A stretch of 64,000 nt of DNA from assembly GCA_963576785.1 (NCBI GenBank), contig OY756142.1, forward strand, positions 2,728,001-2,792,000, given 5' to 3'. Position numbers and translations under genes: made by a program. This DNA comes from Chlorophyllum brunneum. Taxonomy: Eukaryota; Basidiomycota; Agaricomycetes; Agaricales; Agaricaceae. Below the pieces are notes generated by a model that was given only the letters and a program-made list of their open reading frames with translations, was not told the DNA's origin and made no database searches. Below, one piece after another: positions 1-11,361 of this stretch (the first letter of the stretch is position 1; every line of letters begins with the position of its first letter).

Positions 1-201
1 TATCACAAGACATTCCGCCTTGAAATAGGTCAGCCAATTGTGGGGATGGTCAATCGTGATGGATGCCTTAGAACAGAACACCCGAGACAAAGCCACAGGG
101 TTCCGTCTCCGTGCCGGATAGTCGAACTTCTTGCGAGGATGCGGAACGCCGTTTCGGAGATTCCTGCCTTTAGCAAAATAGTGCGAGGGGAACATTCCTG
201 A
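1..201 (+). CDS. Possible 3' end of an unrecognised gene (partial)
   Basis: Reading frame 1 is open from the first base for 66 codons and ends at TGA (199-201). Nothing in the translation matches a family I know, and a stretch this short can be open by chance. If real, it is the last exon of a gene entering from the left. The minus strand of the same stretch is also open over 30-239, which lowers confidence further. Confidence 0.18.
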   Translation, partial: YHKTFRLEIGQPIVGMVNRDGCLRTEHPRQSHRVPSPCRIVELLARMRNAVSEIPAFSKIVRGEHS

Positions 202-987
202 AACGAGGGAGATAATCGACTCAGCTTGGGGTGGAACATCGTAAGAAATTCTTGTTACTTTAATCCCGCATTAGCTTAGAAGGGGATAGACGTCTCGACG
301 ATAGCCCGACCCGCGCGAGAGTGTATCAGATGAGGAAGGCCACGATCAGGCTGGTGCCGACAGTGAGAGGCAGTCCCCAAGACATAACAAACAAATTAAA
401 TGCGAAGCAATCAAGTTTGAATTCCGGTCCGAGAATGAAACAAGATCTACGGAGTAGAATAAACCTGAGGTAAGTAAATAATGAATGCAGGGTGTTGCAA
501 TTTGCCTAGCCTTTCTCCCGAGATAGGGTGCTGTGTTATCGTCCAGTCTCCGAGACGTAACGTGACGATCAGTCCATCGCCTGTCGCCATATACAGAGAG
601 AATCTGAGGAGCTTATGCTGGATGCTCTAAGGGTAAGGAAAGCACCAAGGCAGACTCGGATTTAAAACTCAAGTCCGTAGTCTGCTCAGATGAGGCTAAT
701 GGGGAGCCTGGCAAGGAGCAGCTTGTGCATTGGGGATATGAAAGGGTCCCTTCTACCTTGTTTGAACGCAGTAGTGTACGATGGCAGGACAGCTGCGATG
801 GTATGGAGTAATGGTGAAGCGAGAGTATTGTTTATCTGTGTCATCTCATACTAATAACACCGGATCCGTCGGTGCGCGCTTAATCGCGTATTCCTGCGAC
901 CAGTCCTCGAGCAATACTGCTCAGGCTCAAGGTACGATATCGATATTTCTGTAGCCCGACGTGTACTGAATTCAACTGGATGATAGC
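202..987. other. Intergenic stretch, 5' flank of mitochondrial IF3
   Basis: I see no supported gene, RNA or repeat here. The part next to 988 presumably carries the promoter of the initiation factor gene, but no clear TATA box or operator stands out. Confidence 0.5.
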
Positions 988-1932
988 ATGAGCACCTTCT
1001 CCGCTTTTCGCTCAGTCACTGTTGAATTCCTCCACCAGAAGACACGACCGTTACCTTCCTGCCTTTCCGGTTCAAGTTCCCATTCGGTCTGTAATCCCAG
1101 AACCATATTTATTTCTCGTGCAACACGACACTCTTTCCATACCTCCACCTCCCGCAGTGCTTGGGTAAAAAACACCCAGTCTTCAAAACTTAAAGAAGCC
1201 CGGGAGGAACAGAAAGCCAGAGAACGGAAACGGAAAGAAATAGGCCTCCGGGACAATGGAATTCCTTACAGGCAGGTTCAGGTCGTCACACGCGAGGGCC
1301 TAAGTCCCTTCCGACCTTTGAACGATGTCGTCGCCGAAGTCGATCATCTCAACTCCTTAGACGGGCCTGGTAGCAAGAAACGATACCACGCGCAACTCAT
1401 CGCCAATGAACCTGATCCCATCGTCAAGATAATCGACTTCAAAGCAGAGTTCAAGAAACAGAAAGAGATGCGTGAGAAGGCAAAGAATAATGCTGCACAG
1501 AAGGTTAGGAAGGAGGTACAGCTCACTTGGGTTTCGTCTGAAGCGGACGTCGAGACCAAATTGGGGAAGATGAAGGAGGATTTGGAGAAGGGATATAAGG
1601 TTGATCTGGCTATCACGCCCAGGAAGGGTGTGCGTGCACCGCGGTTAGAGGACATGAAACAACGTGCGCGAGAGCTCGTCGCTTACTTCTCTGGAATTGC
1701 GAAGGAATGGAAGGAAGGGGATTTTACCAGGAGTACTGCGGTCATTTACTTACAAGGTATGGCGCCACCTTCGACCGAGGTCAAAAAGGAAGTGGAGGGA
1801 GTGCCAATGAAGATAATCCTCAAGGAACAGAGGAGGCAAAAGGAAGCGGAACGACTGAGGAAGAAACAGGAGCGGGAAGCCGAGCTCGAGAGAGGAATTT
1901 CAGAGACTTACAACACTGGGTTACCACCTTAA
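988..1932 (+). CDS. Mitochondrial translation initiation factor IF-3 (AIM23-type)
   Basis: Single-exon gene, 314 residues. The N-terminal ~60 residues are rich in Arg/Ser/Thr and lack acidic runs, as in a mitochondrial targeting peptide. Next comes the IF3 N-domain signature around residues 90-110 (LRDNGIPYRQVQVV, then a GLSPFRPL segment). A highly charged linker and the C-domain pattern follow at residues ~145-210 (KIIDFKAEFKKQKEMREK; KEVQLTWVSSEADVETKL). IF3 binds the small mitoribosomal subunit, prevents premature joining and proofreads start-codon selection. The C-terminus (residues ~275-305) is an Arg/Glu-rich probable helix. The start at 988 is the first ATG and gives the targeting peptide. 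The gene converges on the minus-strand gene that ends at 1964, only 31 bp away. Confidence 0.85.
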   Translation: MSTFSAFRSVTVEFLHQKTRPLPSCLSGSSSHSVCNPRTIFISRATRHSFHTSTSRSAWVKNTQSSKLKEAREEQKARERKRKEIGLRDNGIPYRQVQVVTREGLSPFRPLNDVVAEVDHLNSLDGPGSKKRYHAQLIANEPDPIVKIIDFKAEFKKQKEMREKAKNNAAQKVRKEVQLTWVSSEADVETKLGKMKEDLEKGYKVDLAITPRKGVRAPRLEDMKQRARELVAYFSGIAKEWKEGDFTRSTAVIYLQGMAPPSTEVKKEVEGVPMKIILKEQRRQKEAERLRKKQEREAELERGISETYNTGLPP

Positions 1933-1963
1933 ATTACTGTCATATATATGATACATATTGGGT

Positions 1964-4597
1964 CTAGCTATTCCGCCGAGTGCCAGGTATCTTACGAGCT
2001 CTTCTATAACGACGACGATGAGTAAGAGGAATGGATTTCTGGTTGTAAACTGGAAGAGAGTAAGGGCCTCCGAACTTGGTAGACTTGGGAAATGCAACCG
2101 GCCGTCTTTCGAGCTCTGGAATGTCACCCACGTCCACGGAAAACCTTATCCCTTTGTTGACGAAAAGGTGTTGGAACCCCACTGGGATAGGGTACCCGTT
2201 TGCCTCCATATCTACAGCAACCTTCTCCAACAAAGGCAGGTAACCCCGATCATCGACGAGCCCACTTTCAGCATATCGCCCACGGGCTTGGGCAAGATAG
2301 CATCTCGCTTCATCCATGGTGGTTTTGCGGTCTGGTAAGAACTTGACCAAGATCCTCAGGAGGGCGTTGTAAAACCTGGTATCCAGCTTCGTCACGCGAT
2401 GCATGTCCCCCTCTACACCCTGCCTGGCCATCTCGTACAAGCTAGTCGTTTTGCGCCAAAGGCGCCCCAAGTCGTGATTACCCGTCCTTCGGCGATGTCG
2501 TTCGTGTTCTACGTCATAGGCCTGTAGTATTGCGGTGTAGATGGGGACGGAAATGTTCCAGCCTTTGGCCCCTCCTGCGTCTCCTACATCGAGGCTTCTC
2601 TGGCTTGCATGGACAATTAACTTGAGAAGAACGTGTAACTTGCTCGATGCACCAGATCGGGTGATAGCAGTTAGAAAGATACAGAGGATGTATGGTCCAA
2701 GAGCTACAGCCCGAGCGAGAGATAGGCGCCACTTCTCCTCCCTTTCCTCGTCAATCACGCCAGGTAAAAGGTGATGGCGCCTAAGGTTAAGGACTGGGAA
2801 GAGGTGGGTCATGAGATGAACAATGAGACGTGGTTGACCACAAGAAATGAGGGATGACAAGTGCGTTGAGAGGCTGTATCTGTCGGACAGGATTTGTTCA
2901 AGAGCTGGTGCTGGAGGCAGCTGGACCTCTGCTCGACCGGCATGCTTTAGACGTCGAGGAAGTTGCGAAAACTCTGGCCTCGTTGCCACGATTTGTTGCC
3001 ATGCCTCTGGACTAGCACATTCCTTTAATACTTGCACCACTTCACTAGCAATGTCCCTGCGTCTGCAAAGGGCTACCGAACGAAGGAATATGTTGAAGGT
3101 ATCTGGAGCTTTACCATTGAGGGGAGGCTCGCGCGTAGTGGTCATATGCTCATAGATCTGCTTAGCCAGTTTCGGAGAGAATCGATTTCGGAGTGCGTAA
3201 TGTATCAGAGTGTTGTAGGAAGCCAGGTCAAGGGGAGGTTGCATGCCCTGGATGGGGTGGATAAGCTTGAACTGGATCGACGGGCTGCGGGGTTGTAGAG
3301 CAATCTTTCGCTTTGTAGGATGAGTGGCCGGAAGAGAGTTCATGAGGCGGAGGAGGACGTCGTGAAAATAACGGTTCGCAGGAACGTAGACCAGTTCTTT
3401 GTGACCCGTCACCCATACCCAATTTTCCACCGTCGGGCAGTGAGATAGTGGGTGAATGAGAGAGCTTATTTGAGGAAAGGGTAGTTTTCGTTTGTCCATG
3501 AAACTCGCTATGTTGGCAAGCGATTGCAGCGCTTCTTGGAACTCGGGAGTGTGGACGTCCTCAGGAGTAGCTTCAGCAAGCCTTTTCCGAATAGGGGCCA
3601 TAATTGCCTTTAGCATCCCAGGTGTGGGTTGCAGCTCCTTGTCGAGGAGACTATGATGACATGCTTTGTTCAATTCCCTCGGGGGTGGCGTAGCTCCAGG
3701 TACTTCCGATGTAGGAGGCTGGGTCATCTGTGTTAAGACGCATGATCTACGTTCCCAATCTTTCACCAAGAGACCAAAAAGCAGAGAAGCGATAATGATC
3801 TCCCCATTGATCAAACAAAGCGTAATCAATGTGTTGAACATCGCTCCAGTACGCCGACTCCTACTTTTCCTTGCCGCGTGCAGAAGTTCCAAAGCGAAAG
3901 CGGTATTAGGATTGGAAGCCATGGAGGAGTCTAGAGAAAGAATCTTCGGCGTGGCAAGGAGGCTCTCCATATGATGTTCCAGACGTGCGTTACTGGCATC
4001 GCCGGCAACATTCTTGACTGACGCAACTTTCACAAGTCCGTCTACGATCTTTTGGAGGGTTTTGCCACGCACACGGATACCGTTATTCATCATGGAGGTC
4101 GCCAGGGCCGAGGCTTGCTGTGGCATTCCGATCCGCACAAGACCATGTACGAGTGCATGCGCGGGCAGTCGTGGAGATACACCAGGGGGAATATCCACAT
4201 GAGAGCGTTTGACTGTGTCCCAATATTTAGTCTGTTTTTGGGATTGAGGGAGAGTGGCGTAACGGAGGGAATTGACGACCGAGAAGGCATCCTCAAGCGC
4301 GTGTTCTCTGAGAGATATGTGGACAGCTTTGGTGGCGGATAGCGCGAGGCGTGACGGAATTACTGGAGCCCATTTCGAAGTTGGTGGTAGTCTAAGGGGG
4401 GATGGAGAAAAATGTGATGATGGAGAAGAGGACGTTGCAGTATTGATTGATCTGAAAATATCACGGTTTATATTTGAGCGGAAGGCAGTCCTGCTATGTG
4501 AAAAGACAAAGGTCGTCGTTGGCCTTGTCGTAGAAAAAATAGTTGGGACGCGACTGCTGAACGATATCCTGGCAGAGGTTTGCCAGATACATTGCAT
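1964..4597 (-). CDS. Pentatricopeptide-repeat-like mitochondrial protein
   Basis: Intronless minus-strand gene, 877 residues from the ATG at 4597. The frame stays open upstream to 4771, but the 4597 start is preferred because it begins an Arg/Ser/Thr-rich N-terminus typical of a mitochondrial presequence. Helix-pair segments with PPR character are visible mid-protein (SYNTLIHYALRNRF; DTFNIFLRSVALCRRRD) and in the C-terminal third (IYTAILQAYDVEHE; RFYNALLRILVKFL). PPR proteins bind organellar RNA and act in its processing, stability or translation; the RNA target cannot be read from sequence. The repeats are degenerate and I cannot name a specific yeast orthologue. It is divergent from the cap-binding gene at 4876 (278 bp between starts) and convergent with mitochondrial IF3. 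Confidence 0.65.
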   Translation of the reverse strand: MQCIWQTSARISFSSRVPTIFSTTRPTTTFVFSHSRTAFRSNINRDIFRSINTATSSSPSSHFSPSPLRLPPTSKWAPVIPSRLALSATKAVHISLREHALEDAFSVVNSLRYATLPQSQKQTKYWDTVKRSHVDIPPGVSPRLPAHALVHGLVRIGMPQQASALATSMMNNGIRVRGKTLQKIVDGLVKVASVKNVAGDASNARLEHHMESLLATPKILSLDSSMASNPNTAFALELLHAARKSRSRRTGAMFNTLITLCLINGEIIIASLLFGLLVKDWERRSCVLTQMTQPPTSEVPGATPPPRELNKACHHSLLDKELQPTPGMLKAIMAPIRKRLAEATPEDVHTPEFQEALQSLANIASFMDKRKLPFPQISSLIHPLSHCPTVENWVWVTGHKELVYVPANRYFHDVLLRLMNSLPATHPTKRKIALQPRSPSIQFKLIHPIQGMQPPLDLASYNTLIHYALRNRFSPKLAKQIYEHMTTTREPPLNGKAPDTFNIFLRSVALCRRRDIASEVVQVLKECASPEAWQQIVATRPEFSQLPRRLKHAGRAEVQLPPAPALEQILSDRYSLSTHLSSLISCGQPRLIVHLMTHLFPVLNLRRHHLLPGVIDEEREEKWRLSLARAVALGPYILCIFLTAITRSGASSKLHVLLKLIVHASQRSLDVGDAGGAKGWNISVPIYTAILQAYDVEHERHRRRTGNHDLGRLWRKTTSLYEMARQGVEGDMHRVTKLDTRFYNALLRILVKFLPDRKTTMDEARCYLAQARGRYAESGLVDDRGYLPLLEKVAVDMEANGYPIPVGFQHLFVNKGIRFSVDVGDIPELERRPVAFPKSTKFGGPYSLPVYNQKSIPLTHRRRYRRARKIPGTRRNS

Positions 4598-4875
4598 GTG
4601 GTTCACATAACTAACAGACCGTAAGCCATCGTTTCTCTTCCTATTTCCAGAGATGCTCACCAGGAATTGTGGACAGAGGATTGAAAGAGCTTGTACCAGT
4701 GTTTCCGACCCGGGATGGCTCGAGCCGCGGTGTGTGTGCATCACGTGATGCAGAGGGTTCAACTCATGCAAACTTGTTTCAACCTGTGCTTGCAGCGGTG
4801 ACTGTCAGAACTCAGCGTCAACGAAAAAATTTGCTTTTACCTGGTTGTCTTGTGAAAAGTTCAGTTTACCCAACC

Positions 4876-7800
4876 ATGAGTCATCGATACGGAGGAAACC
4901 GCAGGCGTTACAGAGGTGAGAGTAAATGCAGCTGTGTCATTTGACCTTGCGCCAATAACCGAGAGCTCCGTCTCACCATTTAGACGAATACGATGACCGT
5001 CGACGTGAAGTAATTGAAACACCTGAAGATAGGCTGAAGACTGCGATCGTAAAATTTGGCGAAGTGGTAGGGCCTACACACGAACCGAGTGAACCAGCAG
5101 AACTAACGTTTGAGATAGGATGTTGTTGAGGAATTGCCTCGCCTAGAACAACAAATTCGCGAATACGAACCCTTAAACGTTTCGAGCATATCAGAGGCGT
5201 TCAGAATAAGGTTATTTTCCCTAATGACTCGCTTTTCCAACTTCTGATAGGCCCCGACAGTGTGACTGAGCAGCCATATAAAATCCCATTCTACGCCACC
5301 CTTCTGCGCAACTTGTACAATGCCCCAGACGTAACGCAAGCAGATACGCCCGTCTTGGGGCGCTTAATTTTAGAAGACTTCTGGAAAGGTTTTCAAGGAT
5401 ACCTCGATAAGGTGGCATGGCGAGAGACGCGTTTATGTGTCAGTTAGCTCCGTTCAACCAACGGACCGAGACTAACCCTTGGACAGATACAATTTTTTGC
5501 GCATCTGACCGTCGCAGGTCTCATATCTCCTGAATCGATGATCGCTCTCCTACAATCATTTGTCGCCGTATTGGATGAGTTCGGTGTTTCTCATGGTCGC
5601 GCCAAGAAGGCAGCACTGTCTGCCGGCGAAGGCCTCATCATTGTGAGAGCATATGGTATCTCCTCCTTGGCCCTTCTCACTCAATCGCCAGGCTGGTCCT
5701 GTACTCAAAACATACTCTCCGTCGAGCGTGAATGATATGATCACTGCAATGCATACCTACAGTGAATCTACTATAAGTGCAAAATGGCTCGTTGCTCTCA
5801 ACAGCAGGGTATCTAATGACATTATCATCCCGGACAATGCACACGAAGTCTGTCTCAATTCAAAGCAACATCCTACGTACTGGTAGCTAATGAGGTCTTA
5901 CAGGTTCTCGATAGTCTTCTGAACGCCTTGAATACCCTCAATGCTGCCGACTTTACGGGAACGGCAGATTGCGTCCCTCAACCATATCTCGAAACTGAGG
6001 CCGCTGCAACTGACATACCTAAATATGATTTGCCGTCTGTCCTCGTACCTCCGGAGATCATCGAAGTGGAAGGAATTACATCCGAAGCTGGCAGCGAAGG
6101 TCAAATCAAAAAGGAAGAATGGCCAGAATACTATTTCCGTGTTTTCCCATGCGATGTGAGTCCCGTGCTACCTGCTCCAGAGTTGTCCTCTCACCCCCGA
6201 ATGCTAGGTGTCACCAGACCCAAATACACCAGCGGGCTATGTTATCCGGAGCGCGCTGATTGACACCGTTGACATTTTCGAGATCAATCGCAAGGAATGT
6301 GCACGTCTGCTTTTGGAATACCCTAAGTGGAATCTACCTGGCACCTTCAAGCCGAAGCCTGGATCAACAGTGGAACATGAACCTTCACCAGGAAAGGACT
6401 GGCAGTTGGATAGCACTGTTCTAGAGGCAAGCCTCCTCTCATTTCTCCTTGTTCTGTTTTTATCTTACCCTGAGATAGACTATTCTTGGAGCCTACTTTG
6501 TTCTACCGGAATCTTCCCAGAAGTCAATTTATTATATCAGTCTCATCACGGAACTGTGCAAATTATCACCTTCGACAGTTGGGCCAGCGGTCGGAAAATC
6601 AATACGGAAGCTATACTCTGCTCTTTCAGAGTCTTTGGGTGTCGAGATTGCACGCAGGTTCGCAGAATGGTTTGCTGTACATATGAGCAATTTCGGTTTC
6701 CAGTGGGTTTGGAAAGAATGGTTAGTAGCATTCCATATTACTAATCAGTAAACTGATTCCCTGGTTCAGGATGCCAGACTTATCGCTTGCCGTACAACAT
6801 CCCAAACGTGCTTTCATCCGTCGTGTTGTGGAATTCGAAATTCGGCTTGCCTATCATGAACGCGTATTCAAGACCTTGCCGGCAGAAATGCAGGACCCCG
6901 AAGCGTGTGTAATTTCCGAGCAAGCCCCCGCTGCGGCTTTTGACTACGAAGACCCGTGTAAGCGGATAAGATTCTTCTCTTTTCTCTTCATGTTATGCTA
7001 AAACTGTACCGACAGCCCATCCACATCACGAGGCCGCTCAATCTGTGCTTAACCTATTCCGAGGGAGAGCTAATGCCGAGGACGTCATCGCCCACCTAGA
7101 TACTTTGAGGAGTCAATTGGAAACTTCGGACGAAGGTCATATCAACATAGATAGCCTCGTCCGTTCCATTGCTGTCCAATCCCTCCTGAACATCGGCTCC
7201 CGTTCGTTCTCCCATCTTCTCAACGGCATCGAACGATATCTAGCCCTTCTCCGTAACCTTGCCAGTGGCGGTCACGGGAGCACAGAAGCCAAGAATGATA
7301 TCCTTACAGCAGCGGCCTCGTTCTGGAGAAAAAACAGACAAATGGTCGGAATTGTCTTTGATAAGCTCATGCAATACCAGATCGTCGATCCGACTGACGT
7401 TGTTGGCTGGACGTTCATGAATGGATCTTTTGTCGGTCAATCAAGGGCAACTGACATACCGCTAAATCTGAGTGCTTTCGAGTGGGATTTGCTCAAAGCC
7501 GCTTTGGATAAGGCGAACGGCCGTGTCGTTATTGCAAGGAGGAAGATTGCCACGCTTAGGAAGGAGGATGACGATGCTCGTGCACGAGTCAAAGCCAGGC
7601 AAGGGATGGAAGTTGACGGTGAGGTAAAACCAGGTATGTACAATTAAAGATACATCGTGCCTCCAGAGATATCTAACTCCAATGGTACTCTTGATACTCA
7701 CCCCCGCGCCGCGTACGAATTCCGCGCCCAACGCCACTATTGTCTCTTTTCTGTCGGCCGATGAAAGATGAAATCGATAACGTGGAGAACCCCGCGCTCG

Positions 7801-8271
7801 AGACGGCGCTCAAGGCATCAGAATCTCTCGTTCGCGAACAGAAGGCAGCTCTATCCCGCACTTTGGAAGGTTTCATTTCGTGCCTAGCACCTTCTGTAGG
7901 CGACTCGAACCCCAATCCATATTCGCGAAGTGTGATCGGCGAAGATGCGTGGAACAACCGGGACGCTTGGGGCCGCGATGAGTGGAATGCTTGGGAGACT
8001 TGGGGATGGTACCGTCAGTTTGTCCGAGCGGTATGTTCTTTTTCAGTTTTCTTTCTTTCTCTTTCAAGTTGCCTATTTTGTCTGTTTGATGATCCACTTC
8101 AGCCCTCATGTGATTTGTTATTGACGGCCCTTTTTTCTCTAGTATGCGCCTTACCTTCGGAAATACACTAATACGCTTGAGACGGTGTCGTTTACGAGGT
8201 TCGAGAATGTTGATGATCCAGCCGCGGACCTTCTCAGGAAGCTATGGCACATTGCAACTGGGCAGGAATAG
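4876..8271 (+). CDS. CBC1: Nuclear cap-binding protein subunit 1 (CBP80)
   Basis: Large subunit of the nuclear cap-binding complex, which with CBP20 binds the m7G cap and couples it to splicing, export and RNA decay. Model: exons 4876-4915, 4984-5066, 5119-5210, 5261-5438, 5487-5642, 5692-5808, 5904-6155, 6208-6426, 6479-6720, 6770-6957, 7016-7633, 7768-8030, 8143-8271; 858 residues, near the family length. All three MIF4G-like helical regions are present: an N-terminal block with VTEQPYKIPFYATLL and FFAHLTVAGLISPES, a middle block with ELCKLSPSTVGPAVGKSIRK and NFGFQWVWKEW, and a C-terminal block with DLLKAALDKANGRVVIARRK. The intron at 6427-6478 begins GC, not GT, and must be removed to restore the conserved VLE-TILGAY junction. 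The exon 11/12 junction (intron 7634-7767) is the least certain. ARS2, its known partner, starts 3.1 kb downstream. Confidence 0.93.
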
Positions 8272-8973
8272 GTTATGTGAATATTATGCTGCTTATGTTC
8301 TATAAATAACACTTTAAGCTGTGTCTTGAATGTGTTGTGGTGCCTTATCTATCAATAGAAGTCCCATTCGCGCATGGGCTCGTAGGGGATACTTTCACTC
8401 TGGATTGCAATTAACCATCAGACCACCATACAGCTGTTAATGTCTATTTCATGCATGTTCTCTTTCTCTATGGAAGTTGTATGTACATACATCAATATGC
8501 ACTCTAGTCGCGCTGATGCTTATTCATTTGTGATCTAAGGTTCGTGGTCTATAGAGTGTGTGAAATTTTTTTTTTTTGCCTCGTGTGACCAAGTGTTCCT
8601 GTGTAAGATGTTCCAAGGAAGATCATACATAGTGTAGAAGATGTGGGGCAGGTATTGGGAAGTGGGTAAGTAGCAGAGGTTCGGAAGATAGAGTGTGACG
8701 CTTGACAGGAAATGATGCATAGCACATGCTTATATGGATGAAGATAGGTAAATGAGTATAAAAATGGACAAGTGAGATGACAGCTTGATGTGAGAAGCTC
8801 CAGTGGCAGGCGACAAGCTGGAGCCGAGATGCGAAAAGGTGAGGGTGAGGGGCGGGGGCGGAAGGTGGGTAACGACGAGACAGAGAAACCCCCGAGCGTG
8901 AACCACGGAAAAACATGGATCGCGAAATGGGCGGCGAATCGCTTGAGAGAACTCGAGAAGGGCGGCCTGTGAA
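8272..8973. other. Convergent 3' flanks of CBP80 and an orphan gene
   Basis: The stretch holds the two 3' untranslated regions. An oligo-T run of ten bases lies near 8567. No coding pattern, RNA gene or repeat is supported. Confidence 0.5.
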
Positions 8974-9853
8974 TTATGATGGAACGTTCTGCGAATTTGA
9001 AAGTGAGACGTGCTTGGGCTTGAGTCTAAAGTTTTGTGTAAAGCTTTTAGCTTTGGCGACCCATTTGGCACTTGATGCGGTGGAGAGTGTGCGCCTGGAG
9101 GATCTGTTGTGTAGGTGGCTTCCTGGGGCAGACACAGTGACCGTTGTGCCTAGTTGGCAGGATTCGGCGTCTGAAGCTTCTGTTGTGGATTCATGCACAG
9201 AGACACCAATGACAAGGTTGGCCTCGGCTATGGGTGTGAGTATGGCAGACTTGGTTCGACTGAGCCGCCGGGGAAGAATATTGTTGACAGCCTTGCTTAG
9301 ACCTTGCTTGCCAGCGATCTGGTGTATTTGGGTAACCTGACTGTGGTCCTCCTCGTGGGCGCGCTCATCGGAAAGGTCGGATGCTCCTGAAGCGAAAGAG
9401 GCATTGCTCATGTTCTTGACGGCGATCAGATATATTTACAAAGGAGCGCTGAAATTACATACCGCAGCTTGCGCCTGGTAGAACGGTGATTGGGCAGCAA
9501 TCGGCGTAAGCCCTGAGGACTTTGGGCCTTGTGACTGTGACTCTAGTACCTGGGGATCAGATCATTCAGTTTTTGAAGTTGAGGTGAGGCATAGCGCGAC
9601 TTACTTGACCGAAGCGCGAAATGGATATACTTCCTCGCCGACGGTCTTTGGGATGGGTCATTGTAATGGGCGTGCCTGAACGGTACGCCCATTCATAGGG
9701 CGCAGCAACGCGCTCTTGCTCCTCGAGCTCCCTAGCGCGTCGCTCACTCGCCTCCTCACTCTCCAAGAACATCTATGGGGTAGTGAGTAACTGTGGCGCG
9801 TGAATTGAGTAAGTTGAATTGACGTTTTCAAGCTTCTGAGGATAGCCGGACAT
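8974..9853 (-). CDS. Hypothetical protein, small charged orphan
   Basis: Minus-strand gene with exons 9853-9824, 9772-9605, 9549-9463 and 9414-8974, about 241 residues. Internal junctions keep frame and use good donors (GTAAGT, GTATGT). The first exon (MSGYPQKLEN) is inferred: it needs a GTCAAT donor and a 51-nt intron. If it is wrong, the protein starts at the ATG at 9772. Residues ~11-35 form an acidic and basic probable coiled coil (SEEASERRARELEEQERV) followed by AAPYEW. The rest is Ser/Thr/Arg-rich and likely disordered, with short basic patches (LPRRLSRTKS). There is no signal peptide or membrane helix. I do not recognise the family. The N-terminus is faintly like the region before the CS domain in NudC proteins, but no CS domain follows. 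Confidence 0.55.
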
Positions 9854-10053
9854 GAAGTATATGGATAGGCGAAGGAGAGGTGGATGGTGGAGAGGGGAGG
9901 GGTAGGTGGGGACGGGACAAGGTGTGGGATGAAATAAGAGGGAGAGAAAGCTAGGACCGGGTGAGCCTCAGCTTTTCTAAACTTTCGGCTGAATGAATTC
10001 TTGTGGGCTCGTCGGATATCCCCCTTACTTGATTAGCTAATTGACACGTGGAG

Positions 10054-11063
10054 ATGTCCCTTTCCCGATCTTGCCAAAGGCGATCAAAGTTTGATCCCCC
10101 TAAGTTGGATCAGACCCACTGCACCTATCCCATGCTTGCAGCATCACCCCAGGTAGAGCCCGTCTCAAGCCCCTCACACCTGACAAGTGACGATGATGCA
10201 ACAGGCAACGTCGATTCGCACCCCACCGACAGCCACGATGGTTTGGGCAAGGGCATGCATCTCGAAGGCTTCTCAGGACCCTCCCAAAAAGTTGTGAAGC
10301 CTTTGACTCCAGAGGCGCTAGCCGCATTCAAGGCTGCTCAGGACAGGGCCGGAATAGTCTACATCTCTCGGATACCTCCTGGTATGCGCCCTGCAAAAGT
10401 GCGACATTTAATGAGCGCTTACGGAGAAGTTGGGAGGGTGTACTTGCAACAGGAAGGTTTGTCCCCTCTATTTGTGACGTTTTTACACTCAATCGAATGC
10501 TGAAATAAACAGATGCAAAGAGAGCCTACTTGAGAAAGAAGTACACATCTACTAAAAAGCCCCACTTCACCGAGGGATGGGTTGAGTTTAAGGACAAGAA
10601 AATTGCAAGAAGTGTTGCAGAAATGTTGAATGCTCAGCCGATTGGCGGTAAAAAGGGATCGCGCTGGCGAGATGACGTTTGGACAATGAAATATCTGCCA
10701 AAGTTTAAATGGAACATGTTGACAGAACAAGTCGGTGAGTCTCGGAACTTTGATCACGCATGGGGAGTGATAATGATTGGAATTCCAGCACATGAAGCGC
10801 AGATGCATCAGGCAAAGTTGCGTGTCGAGCTGTCCCAGTCGCGTGCCGAGCAGCAGGAGTATCTTCAGAATGTCGAGCTTGCCAAAGTCCTCGAGAAGCG
10901 GGCAGCAAAGAAGAAAGAAAAGGGTGAAGAATTTCAGCTCGAGGAACGACCGAAAAAGCGTCTCAGGGATGGCGAGGACCCTCCAAAACGCAAGAAGGAA
11001 AGGACAGAGCCACGTTGGAGCTCTGAAGGCCAACTGGACAGTGTGTTGGGAAACATATTCTAG
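10054..11063 (+). CDS. ESF2: 18S rRNA factor ESF2 (ABT1 homologue)
   Basis: Small-subunit processome RNA-binding protein acting in nucleolar 18S rRNA maturation. Exons 10054-10456, 10513-10734 and 10789-11063; 299 residues, or 273 if the ATG at 10132 is used. The protein has an acidic, disordered N-terminus, then the family's RRM-like domain: [31 protein letters not shown] and [17 protein letters not shown] are hallmarks of ESF2/ABT1. A long charged helix and a Lys/Arg-rich tail follow ([16 protein letters not shown]), a likely nucleolar signal. The protein ends in a short hydrophobic segment (LDSVLGNIF). Both introns are small (56 and 54 nt) and in frame. ARS2 starts 298 bp downstream after a pyrimidine-rich leader. 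Confidence 0.92.
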
Positions 11064-11361
11064 GCAGAATATCAATTTATTTATTGAATTTCTTGCAAAT
11101 AATGACGCACGGGCCGTGAGAGTTGAGTCGGAGTTTGAACTCGGAATTGAATGTGCGAATTCGCTTTCGTATGGTCTTCATCACGACCACCGTTGAGCGT
11201 GTCGAGAACAAAGCTGAGCTAAACGCTGATTCCCAACGTGCACGCTTTGTGTCGTGATCTCAAGAGGTCTGTGCTTCACTATGCTCGACCTCTCTCTCGC
11301 AGGCTCTGATCTGCCGTCTTGTGTTCGCTTCTCTTTCTTCCTCAGTTCTTAACATCTAAAG

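Noticed and set aside
10054..10131. Certainty of the longer ESF2 N-terminus
   Set aside because: Two in-frame ATGs (10054, 10132) are possible. The extra 26 residues are not conserved in the family, so the longer form is kept only provisionally.
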